Below, piece by piece: positions 1 through 4,974 of a stretch of 6,476 nucleotides of DNA. The notes below the pieces were generated by a model. That model ran no database searches. It saw only the letters and a program-made list of their open reading frames with translations, and was not told the DNA's origin. The position numbers and the translations under genes were made by a program. Source of the stretch: Thermacetogenium sp. UBA4966 (lineage in GTDB: Bacteria > Bacillota > DSM-12270 > Thermacetogeniales > Thermacetogeniaceae); NCBI GenBank assembly GCA_002397275.1, contig DHAA01000144.1, positions 1 to 6,476 on the forward strand. The letters are read 5' to 3'. Each line of letters opens with the position of its first letter. Within the stretch, counting starts at the first letter, position 1.

Positions 1-639
1 ATGCACAAGGCCGGCGTGGGGGAGCTGATCATCTGCGACCTGGGAGGCGCCCTCTATCCTGGGAGAAAAGGGCTTTCCCCCGAACAGGAGAAACTGGCCG
101 GGATTAGCAACCGGCAGGGGTTAAGGGGCTCTCTTGCCGATGCCCTGCGGGGGAGCGATGTTTTTATCGGCGTGTCGGCCGGCGGCATCGTGACAAGCGA
201 GATGGTAAACAGCATGGCCGCGGGTGCCATTGTTATGGCGATGGCCAACCCGGAGCCGGAGATCTATCCCGAGGCGGCGCTGCGGGGCGGGGCGAGGGTT
301 GTCTGCACCGGGCGCTCCGACTTCCCCAACCAGGTGAACAATGTCCTGGCCTTTCCCGGTATCTTCCGCGGTGCGCTAGATGTGCGGGCGGATGATATCA
401 ATGAAGAGATGAAGATCGCCGCGGCTTACGCCATCGCAGGTCTGGTACAGGAAGAAGAACTGCGGGATGACTATATTATCCCCGATCCCTTCGACCGCAG
501 GGTAGCCCCGGCGGTGGCCGCGGCTGTCGCTCAGGCGGCTGTGGAGAGCGGCGCGGCCCGGACGCCTCTAGATTTCCATGAGGTTGCCCGCAGAACCCGG
601 GAAATTATCTGCAGCATCAAAAATGGCGAGCAATATTGA
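1..639 (+). CDS. NAD-dependent malic enzyme, C-terminal part (5' partial)
   Basis: This is the C-terminal 212 residues of a malic enzyme (oxidative decarboxylation of malate to pyruvate, cytoplasmic). The frame is open from base 1, and the first ATG is almost certainly an internal methionine. Small bacterial malic enzymes have about 390-410 residues, so roughly the first 180-190, including the N-terminal malic domain and the dinucleotide-binding glycine loop, lie outside the window. Visible family signatures are IICD (residues 10-13, end of the second Rossmann strand, where an Asp favours NAD), DVFIGVSAGG, MANPEPEI, the strongly conserved GRSDFPNQVNNVLAFPGIFR, and the tail DYIIPDPF..RVAPAVA. 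GVSAGG differs from the more usual GVSAPG, a mild variation. The base composition is much richer in G+C than the following genes. Identification is secure; cofactor preference is inferred. Confidence 0.95.
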   Translation: MHKAGVGELIICDLGGALYPGRKGLSPEQEKLAGISNRQGLRGSLADALRGSDVFIGVSAGGIVTSEMVNSMAAGAIVMAMANPEPEIYPEAALRGGARVVCTGRSDFPNQVNNVLAFPGIFRGALDVRADDINEEMKIAAAYAIAGLVQEEELRDDYIIPDPFDRRVAPAVAAAVAQAAVESGAARTPLDFHEVARRTREIICSIKNGEQY

Positions 640-672
640 AGGAACAAGAACAAGACACCCTGCATTTGTATT

Positions 673-727
673 AATTACATTGTACATGGTAATTTTTTGA
701 GGCGCTGGTTCATTGTTAAAGGCGCCT
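673..727 (+). terminator. Terminator region after the malic enzyme gene (two hairpins)
   Basis: Two hairpins follow the malic enzyme stop. The first pairs AATTAC (673-678) with GTAATT (689-694), can extend by two A-T pairs around a bulged G, and runs into six Ts (693-698), so it resembles a factor-independent terminator with an AT-rich stem. The second pairs AGGCGC (700-705) with GCGCCT (722-727) over a 16-base loop and has only a weak T-rich tail. Either could stop plus-strand transcription before it enters the oppositely oriented antitoxin gene that ends at 748. Confidence 0.5.
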
Positions 728-747
728 TGTTCATTTTGCTATTCAAT

Positions 748-1764
748 TCATATTGATAAGCTTTTTGCATACTCATAAGAGATTGGCTGATACTCAGGCG
801 TATTTCGGTAGGCTTCTTCCTCATGCATCTTATCAATAATTTGTTTCGTATTGTAATTCTTAAACCGCTCGATAACTTCATCAATTACTCGAATTTCTGC
901 ATTCGATAACGTCTCTACTTTAAAATCCAGGGGGGCTTTGAATTTATAGCCGATATACTCATCATACTGTACCTCACAGTACTCTATTCCTTCTAAAAGG
1001 ACTAAAACTTCGTACCTTTCCGGGACTGCGCCTAAAGGCAGAGCTTTATAGACAAGACCTGTAATGGATTTCTTTTCTCGTTTATAATGCAAGCAATCAC
1101 AATACCAGAGCATTTTCATTAATTTTACCTTATAAAGATCCGGTACATTTTGCGCTAAATAATTAATCACTTCTACTGCTTTGTCAATATTTAAACCAGC
1201 ATTGCCTGTTAGATTGCTCTTGCCTTCATATTTCGTGTAGTCCGCTTCAATGGATTCTTTTAAATATTTGTTTTGATTTTGGCGATAGTGTTCTTTGGCT
1301 TTACTTAAATATTTACGATAGGCTTTGTCTGTGAGTTCCCTTTTTGCCCTGTTTAAAAGTTCCATAAACCATTTGGGGTCACTGGCTACTTTCATCAGGA
1401 CATCATCATGAACGCCGTCCTGCACTTGATGATTTTCATATCTTGTAATGGTAGATGAACCCCAACCCAATATCTTAGAAAAATCCTTCTGGCTCACATC
1501 ATACATATCTCTAATTTCGACTATCTCTTGGCTCGTCAATAATCCTACTTCTTTTCTGTAGGCATCTTTAAAGGCTAAATCATTCGTATCGAGGCTATCT
1601 TCATACGTCAGATATTCCTTCGTACGGTCACAATACTCATATTTAGCTGTATATTTTACCCTAACACCTTTAAAAATGTTTTCTTCCTGTACTTCTACTC
1701 TTTTTACTTCATGTTCTTCCATGCAACTAAGGCATAGTTTTTTTCCAGTGCTTATTACTTTCAC
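748..1764 (-). CDS. Antitoxin: MqsA-like Cys motif + XRE helix-turn-helix + Panacea (DUF4065/SocA-like) domain
   Basis: This 338-residue protein is the putative antitoxin and autorepressor of the toxin gene directly upstream. Domains in order: an MqsA/YgiT-like N-terminus with C11-x2-C14 and C45; an XRE helix-turn-helix at about 76-126 containing VSQKDFSKILGWGSSTITRY; a charged helical linker at about 135-175; and a Panacea domain from about 192, recognised by LYKVKLMKMLWYCDCLHY and ITGLVYKALPLGAVPE (210-249). Panacea domains are known to neutralise unrelated toxins as fused antitoxin modules. The fourth zinc-ligand position expected after C45 is Thr48, so metal binding is uncertain (His18 might help). 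The start is GTG at 1764, preceded by GGAGGG with 7 bases spacing; this binding site overlaps the toxin stop codon, implying translational coupling. The gene is AT-rich, unlike the flanking chromosomal genes. Family assignment is firm; antitoxin function is inferred from domains and context. Confidence 0.88.
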   Translation of the reverse strand: MKVISTGKKLCLSCMEEHEVKRVEVQEENIFKGVRVKYTAKYEYCDRTKEYLTYEDSLDTNDLAFKDAYRKEVGLLTSQEIVEIRDMYDVSQKDFSKILGWGSSTITRYENHQVQDGVHDDVLMKVASDPKWFMELLNRAKRELTDKAYRKYLSKAKEHYRQNQNKYLKESIEADYTKYEGKSNLTGNAGLNIDKAVEVINYLAQNVPDLYKVKLMKMLWYCDCLHYKREKKSITGLVYKALPLGAVPERYEVLVLLEGIEYCEVQYDEYIGYKFKAPLDFKVETLSNAEIRVIDEVIERFKNYNTKQIIDKMHEEEAYRNTPEYQPISYEYAKSLSI

Positions 1765-1780
1765 AGATCATCCCTCCTTA
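1762..1780 (-). promoter_or_regulatory. Strong antitoxin ribosome binding site overlapping the toxin stop codon
   Basis: Reading the minus strand, TAAGGAGGG spans 1780-1772. TAA is the toxin stop and its last two bases begin the Shine-Dalgarno sequence AAGGAGGG. Seven bases later comes the GTG start at 1764. A ribosome ending on the toxin is thus placed at the antitoxin start. The site is much stronger than the GGGGTGG site before the toxin, which fits a need for antitoxin excess. Confidence 0.8.
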
Positions 1781-2215
1781 TTTCGCAAAGGGGAACTGTA
1801 CTTCTGAAAATGGAATTGTAGAAAAATGAAAGGATAAGACAAATATATGATTCCTTTGAATGATTTCTACTCGAAACTTGATGTAGGTGTCTTTTCCCAT
1901 GTACTGCTTCCCAAACACCCAAAGTTCAGAACGTTTAGTGTACCTAATATCTTTCACCGTCTCAATATAGTCTTGTACTTTCAAGTCGGCCAGTTCTCTT
2001 CTCATGGCTTCATTTGGTGATTCATCAGGAAACAGCTTTGCTACGGTATAGATATTTGTATATTCTTTTTGCCTATCCTGATCGGCATAACGCTCTTCTT
2101 GAAAATCAATTAATGTGCTTTTATCTTGCAGCGCATATTGAAGCTTTGAAAGAGAGGCTTCTACATCTTCCCTAGTCTTGAGTACCTTATTAAATTCACC
2201 TTTTGATGCTTTCAT
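1778..2215 (-). CDS. Putative MqsR-like toxin (RelE-type fold) of a Panacea toxin-antitoxin pair
   Basis: This small 145-residue protein is encoded directly before the Panacea antitoxin, 13 bases apart, in the toxin-first order of MqsRA and HigBA systems. Its C-terminal half carries a pattern like the MqsR core: ELWVFGKQY (97-105), then the strand KDTYIKFRVEI (108-118), then HIFVLSFHF (123-131) and a terminal P..FPF. This resembles the VYLKITV and VLIVSFK strands of MqsR, an mRNA interferase with a RelE-like fold. The N-terminal half is helical and charged with no recognised motif. ATG at 2215 is preferred because GGGGTGG lies 4 bases before it. A TTG at 2257 would extend the frame by 14 residues, but that TTG is itself part of a -35 box. 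No transmembrane segment is seen. RNase activity is inferred, and the catalytic residues cannot be assigned by eye. Confidence 0.7.
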   Translation of the reverse strand: MKASKGEFNKVLKTREDVEASLSKLQYALQDKSTLIDFQEERYADQDRQKEYTNIYTVAKLFPDESPNEAMRRELADLKVQDYIETVKDIRYTKRSELWVFGKQYMGKDTYIKFRVEIIQRNHIFVLSFHFSTIPFSEVQFPFAK

Positions 2216-2242
2216 TATACCACCCCAATTATCTTGCGTCAA
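2214..2242 (-). promoter_or_regulatory. Promoter P2, with its -10 box overlapping the toxin start codon
   Basis: On the minus strand, TTGACG (2242-2237) is followed after exactly 17 bases by a perfect TATAAT (2219-2214), also 11 of 12 consensus positions. The last two bases of the -10 box are the first two of the toxin ATG. A transcript would start near 2207, inside the toxin gene, and would encode the antitoxin without a complete toxin. Internal antitoxin promoters are known in toxin-first systems, so this may be functional. No transcript evidence is available here. Confidence 0.45.
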
Positions 2243-2257
2243 TATTTTTGGTGTCAA
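2228..2257 (-). promoter_or_regulatory. Promoter P1 of the toxin-antitoxin operon
   Basis: On the minus strand, TTGACA (2257-2252) is followed after 18 bases by GATAAT (2233-2228), which gives 11 of 12 consensus positions. The expected transcript start is near 2221, only about 5-6 bases before the toxin ATG at 2215. The mRNA would therefore lose most of the GGGGTGG binding site. The -35 box lies inside two overlapping inverted repeats, as expected for autoregulation by the antitoxin. Confidence 0.6.
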
Positions 2258-2275
2258 TCGGCACCATTATTGACA
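2249..2275. promoter_or_regulatory. Overlapping inverted repeats, candidate antitoxin operator
   Basis: TGTCAAT (2252-2258) and ATTGACA (2269-2275) form a perfect 7-bp inverted repeat with a 10-base spacer. Interlocked with it, TGGTG (2249-2253) and CACCA (2262-2266) form a 5-bp inverted repeat. Both cover the -35 box of promoter P1. The location and the XRE domain of the antitoxin make this the best operator candidate for the cassette. Confidence 0.5.
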
Positions 2276-2340
2276 ATCAAATTTTTTACTTATCCGTTAT
2301 AAATATATAAAAAAATTTGGTTCTGTAATTAATACAAATC

Positions 2341-2355
2341 AATGGTTTAACCATT
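2341..2355. repeat. Perfect 15-bp palindrome
   Basis: AATGGTT (2341-2347) and AACCATT (2349-2355) are perfect inverted arms around a single central T. The size and symmetry fit a dimeric regulator site. The half-site ACCATT also occurs at 2263-2268 within the toxin-antitoxin promoter region, so the same protein could bind both, but this is speculative. Confidence 0.55.
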
Positions 2356-2468
2356 ATTTCTTTTTCTTCGCAATCAAGCCCTCTTCCTTCTCCATCAGAG
2401 CATACTTGTAAAAAGCGATTTGATGCCTTGCTCACTATCCAAAATACAAGCAGCCAATCAGCCGAAAA

Positions 2469-2492
2469 ACTCGCCGTTTTTTTAACGGCTTG
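2469..2492 (-). terminator. Hairpin with T-tract (possible minus-strand terminator)
   Basis: On the minus strand, GCCGTT and AACGGC pair around a five-A loop (about 2490-2474), and after GAG a run of five Ts follows. This has the shape of a weak factor-independent terminator reading leftward. No gene ending here on the minus strand is visible, so it may belong to an older, eroded unit or be fortuitous. Confidence 0.3.
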
Positions 2493-2529
2493 TCTTTCAG
2501 CTGTGCTAGTAGCTTGTAACAATTAAATA

Positions 2530-2558
2530 TTTACAAATCATTTATTTTGTAGTACCAT
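2530..2558 (+). promoter_or_regulatory. Possible promoter of the IS630 transposase
   Basis: TTTACA (2530-2535) is followed after 17 bases by TACCAT (2553-2558). The -35 box matches five of six and the -10 box four of six consensus positions. A start near 2565 would leave out the left arm of the leader hairpin, so this promoter would make mRNA with a free ribosome binding site. It is a weak prediction. Confidence 0.3.
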
Positions 2559-2576
2559 CCCTATATGGGGGTGGTA
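2553..2576 (+). promoter_or_regulatory. Leader hairpin that hides the transposase ribosome binding site
   Basis: TACCATCCC (2553-2561) pairs with GGGGTGGTA (2568-2576) in a 9-bp stem with one G-T wobble and a six-base loop. The right arm contains the Shine-Dalgarno-like GGGGTGG that lies 5 bases before the TTG start at 2580. In a read-through transcript the site would be sequestered. This kind of control is known from other insertion sequences such as IS10 and IS50. Confidence 0.55.
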
Positions 2577-2579
2577 GAA

Positions 2580-3304
2580 TTGAGAAAATCATCGAAAGAA
2601 GTAAAACTCTCTAAAGAAGATAGGATGATACTGGAGAAAATTATAAATACAGGGACAAGAAGCGTTAAGCAAATCAAGCGGGCAAGGATATTACTTGAGC
2701 TAGACACTTCGAATGGTATAGAACCAGCAAAAGAAGCGAGCATAGCAGAAAAAGTCGGGGTTAGCCGTCAAACTATTCAAGTCGTGAAGACAGAGTTTTT
2801 TGCTTCAGAAAAACTTCAGGATGTTCTGGAAAGAAAGAAACGAGAGACTCCACCGAATCAACCAAAAATAACTGGGGATGTCGAAGCCAAAATCCTTGCT
2901 TTAGCCTGCAGCGCCGTGCCGGAAGGATACAGCACATGGACGCTTCGCCTGCTAGCTGAAAAGATTATTGAATTGCAGATACTCGATAATATTTCTCATA
3001 TGTCTGTTAGCCGACTTTTAAAAAAACACAGCTTAAGCCTCACCTAAAAGCATGCTGGTGTATTCCTCCGAAGCACAACAGCGCATTCGTTGCCGCAATG
3101 GAAGATGTACTCGCAGTATATGCCAGACCGTATGATTCCGAATATCCGGTGGTTTGCATGGACGAAAAACCATACCAATTGCTCGACCATGTGCGGTCCC
3201 CTATACCCATGGAACCAGGAAGTGTTGAAAAGGTAGACAGCGAATATGAACGCAACGGGACCTGCAGTATATTTATATTCACAGAACCGCTTGCGGGGTG
3301 GCGG
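2580..3304 (+). pseudogene. IS630-family transposase, frame-shifted and 3'-truncated
   Basis: The first segment (from TTG 2580, stop at 3045-3047) encodes about 155 residues: a helix-turn-helix at about 53-73 (ASIAEKVGVSRQTI), then the IS630 signature ALACSAVPEG..TWTLRLLAEK (107-128) and a second helix-turn-helix-like part ending LLKK. The continuing protein is in the -1 frame: after the A7 run (3020-3026) it reads TQLKPHLKACWCIPP, then PVVCMDEKPYQLLDH with the first catalytic Asp (codon 3161-3163), and EKVDSEYERNGTCS..FTEPLAGWR. Homology ends at about 3304, and about 110-130 residues with the remaining acidic catalytic residues are missing, so it cannot be active. The shift equals loss of one A, or a -1 ribosomal shift on the slippery T-TTA-AAA-AAA. 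TTG 2580 is preferred to ATG 2565 because GGGGTGG precedes it. Confidence 0.88.
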
Positions 3305-3356
3305 GGCGGCCAAAAAAAAGAGGTTGGCGCTGTCAGGCGAGGTGAGGATTAACCCC

Positions 3357-3761
3357 TTAATTAAACACCCAATACCTACTGCCCGTATAATTCACGGTCA
3401 TGGAGATCCCCGTGGCTATCGTTTTGCAGAGGAACATGCTTAAATGTGAGTTATGGCCGGCCAGATAGAGGGCGGCGGATGCCGCTGCAAGAGCCAGGGC
3501 GTTGACCGTGATAAACTTAAAGATTTCGGCGCTGCCGGGCGCCGTCTTTTTTTGAAATGTCCAGTATTTGTTAAGCAGGTAGCTGTTAACCATCCCACAG
3601 GAGTAAGAAATCACCTGAATCCCCTGGTAGTAGTTGTGAAACCAGTGATATAGCAGGAAAAACACAAGATAGTCAACCAGGGTGTTGGACAGACCCACCA
3701 GGGAAAAGAGCAGCAGCGAACGGGCGTCCTTATTCTTGATCGCATGCAGGCTGTTTGCCAT
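3357..3761 (-). CDS. GtrA-family membrane protein (putative polyprenyl-phosphate-sugar translocation)
   Basis: This 134-residue protein has four predicted membrane helices at about 15-38, 46-63, 80-101 and 107-126, the size and layout of GtrA-like proteins. The family's paired motifs are visible: NSYLLNKYWTF (59-69) after helix 2 and NYTGSRYWVF (124-133) at the C-terminus. GtrA-like proteins work with a GT2 polyprenyl-phosphate glycosyltransferase and are thought to help move the lipid-linked sugar across the cytoplasmic membrane. Its start overlaps the end of the GT2 gene by 32 bases, so the two are translationally coupled and almost surely act together. AGGGAG lies about 9 bases before the ATG. 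No good terminator is seen between its stop and the IS remnant, although a T8 tract without a clear hairpin occurs at 3312-3319. The protein appears full length. Confidence 0.92.
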   Translation of the reverse strand: MANSLHAIKNKDARSLLLFSLVGLSNTLVDYLVFFLLYHWFHNYYQGIQVISYSCGMVNSYLLNKYWTFQKKTAPGSAEIFKFITVNALALAAASAALYLAGHNSHLSMFLCKTIATGISMTVNYTGSRYWVFN

Positions 3762-4737
3762 CTGCTTCTTCTCCCTCGCCGAAACCGGTTCTGCTGCTGA
3801 TAATATAGAGGGGCCTTCCTTTGGCCTCTTCGTAAATCCGCCCTGTATATTCGCCGATGATCCCCAGGATGATGAGGACCACGCCGTTAAAGAACATGTT
3901 GGCCGCGGTCACGGATGTCCAAACAGGTATGTCGTGCGGGGTAAATAGTCTTTCGCCAAGCGCAAAGAGCAAATAGAAGAAGCCGGCGGAGGAGAATAAA
4001 ACCCCCAGGTAGACGGCCAGTTTAAGGGGTCTGAGAGAGAATGAGGTCATGGCGTCCAGTGATAATTCAACCATTTTGCCAAGCGGGTATTTGCTCTCCC
4101 CGGCAAAGCGTTCCTGGCGCACATATTCGACCGCTGTCTGGCGAAAACCGGCCCAGCTTACCAGTCCCCGGATAAAGCGGTTCTTCTCTTTTAGCTTTTT
4201 CATAACGTCGCACACCCGGCGGTCGATCAGTCTGAAATCGCCGCTATCGAGAGGGATGTCGATATCTGTTATGGATCTGAGCGACCTGTAAAACAGCGCG
4301 GCCGTCCATTTTTTAAAGAATGTTTCTCCTTTGCGCCGTTGACGCCTGGCATAAACAACATCATATCCTTCCCGCCATTTTTCGATCATCTGCGGAATGA
4401 CCTCAGGCGGGTCCTGCAAATCCGCGTCGATGACCACAACAGCCTGCCCGCGGGCGTTGTCCATACCGGCGCTGATGGCAATCTGGTGCCCAAAGTTTCT
4501 GGAGAAATTAATGAGTTTTACGCTGCCGTCCCCCTGGCAAATTTCACTGAGAATTTGAACCGTCCGATCGGTGCTGCCGTCGTTCACGAACAACAATTCG
4601 TAAGGCCGGTCTGTCTGGTCCATCACTGTTTTTAACCGCTCGTAAGTGACTGCGATCACTTCTTCTTCGTTAAAGACAGGAACAACGATTGAATATTCTA
4701 CTGCAGAGTTCATAAATATCAGGCTCCTCGTTATCAT
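3730..4737 (-). CDS. GT2 glycosyltransferase, DPM1/GtrB/YkcC type, membrane-anchored
   Basis: The protein likely transfers a sugar from a nucleotide-sugar to undecaprenyl phosphate on the inner face of the membrane. With the start at 4737 it has 335 residues. Visible GT-A motifs are YSIVVPVFNEEE (15-26), VNDGSTD (51-57) with the nucleotide-binding acids, the catalytic-site VIDADLQDPPE (102-112) and SGDFRLID (165-172). Two C-terminal membrane helices follow at about 240-262 and 277-297, then GEYTGRIYEEAKGRP, typical of this subfamily. ATG 4737 is preceded by AGGAG with 7 bases spacing; ATG 4713 (GAGGAG, 10 bases away) is an alternative closer to the conserved start, while ATG 4761 has a poor site. 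It overlaps the downstream GtrA gene by 32 bases and follows a GT39 gene by about 240 bases. The layout resembles the Bacillus subtilis ykcB-ykcC pair. The sugar is unknown. Confidence 0.93.
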   Translation of the reverse strand: MITRSLIFMNSAVEYSIVVPVFNEEEVIAVTYERLKTVMDQTDRPYELLFVNDGSTDRTVQILSEICQGDGSVKLINFSRNFGHQIAISAGMDNARGQAVVVIDADLQDPPEVIPQMIEKWREGYDVVYARRQRRKGETFFKKWTAALFYRSLRSITDIDIPLDSGDFRLIDRRVCDVMKKLKEKNRFIRGLVSWAGFRQTAVEYVRQERFAGESKYPLGKMVELSLDAMTSFSLRPLKLAVYLGVLFSSAGFFYLLFALGERLFTPHDIPVWTSVTAANMFFNGVVLIILGIIGEYTGRIYEEAKGRPLYIISSRTGFGEGEEADGKQPACDQE

Positions 4738-4814
4738 GGTTTGACTCCTGCTATTAATCATTGCCGCCTATTGTGACTACGGCGTGAACAAGCGGTGAAT
4801 ACTTTACGAATAAT

Positions 4815-4820
4815 ATTATA
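4815..4820 (-). promoter_or_regulatory. Possible -10 box for the GT2-gtrA unit
   Basis: A perfect TATAAT occurs on the minus strand in the gap between the GT39 and GT2 genes, about 78 bases before the chosen GT2 start. No good -35 box is found 16-18 bases upstream, so the assignment is weak. It would allow expression of GT2 and GtrA independent of the GT39 gene. Confidence 0.25.
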
Positions 4821-4897
4821 TCCAGCCGTCGAAGTTTTCCCGCGGCTCTGGTCATCAGCAGCGGCAAGGGTATGACACTTTCTTAACAGCGATATCG

Positions 4898-4917
4898 AAA
4901 AATACCTTGGCAAGGTA
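4898..4917 (-). terminator. Possible weak terminator after the GT39 gene
   Basis: A perfect inverted repeat TACCTTG/CAAGGTA around one base (4917-4903 on the minus strand) can fold as a 5-bp stem with a 5-base loop and is followed directly by five Ts (4902-4898). It lies about 58 bases after the GT39 stop. The short stem suggests partial termination at best; the palindrome could alternatively be a protein site. Confidence 0.35.
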
Positions 4918-4974
4918 AACGAACAATAACACATTCAAGAGGGAAACATATATCTGCGCTGCGACGCTGCGGTG

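Larger units (their letters stand above)
2281..2529. other. AT-rich stretch without a convincing gene; palindrome and hairpin inside
   Basis: This stretch separates the toxin-antitoxin promoter from the IS630 remnant. A 78-codon minus-strand frame (2522-2286) fills most of it, but it starts at TTG immediately after an in-frame stop, has no clear ribosome binding site and matches no family I recognise. It is therefore not called as a gene. It could be an eroded coding remnant or part of a mobile element. The segment 2370-2520 is less AT-rich than 2281-2340 and has a different texture. Structural elements inside it are listed separately. Confidence 0.5.
2530..3304 (+). mobile_element. IS630-family insertion sequence remnant (left part only)
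   Basis: The element is recognised by its transposase, which is in the broken state described separately. The left boundary is uncertain, somewhere upstream of the leader hairpin at 2553, and no terminal inverted repeat could be matched because the right end is missing. Homology stops after the codons for LAGWR at about 3304, 53 bases beyond the stop codon of the oppositely oriented GtrA gene. No TA target duplication can be shown. The element is immobile by itself. Confidence 0.75.

Noticed and set aside
675..884. Minus-strand frame overlapping the end of the antitoxin
   Set aside because: It is out of frame with the conserved antitoxin C-terminus and has no features of its own.
1778..2257. 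TTG at 2257 as the toxin start
   Set aside because: That TTG is the start of the TTGACA -35 box and has no binding site before it. ATG 2215 has GGGGTGG 4 bases upstream.
2286..2522. A 78-codon minus-strand open frame as a real gene
   Set aside because: It begins at a TTG immediately after a stop, lacks a ribosome binding site, matches no family I recognise and has a C-terminal part running through very AT-rich sequence.
2530..3304. A complete insertion sequence with both ends
   Set aside because: Transposase homology stops at about 3304 and no matching terminal inverted repeats could be found.
3040..3313. Two minus-strand frames opposite the transposase
   Set aside because: They are antisense shadows; the plus-strand product here has clear IS630 motifs.
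3682..3948. Plus-strand frame opposite the GT2/GtrA junction
   Set aside because: It lies opposite two well-recognised, overlapping genes and has no family features.
4049..4635. Plus-strand frames opposite the GT2 gene
   Set aside because: They are antisense shadows in a GC-rich coding region with no motifs.
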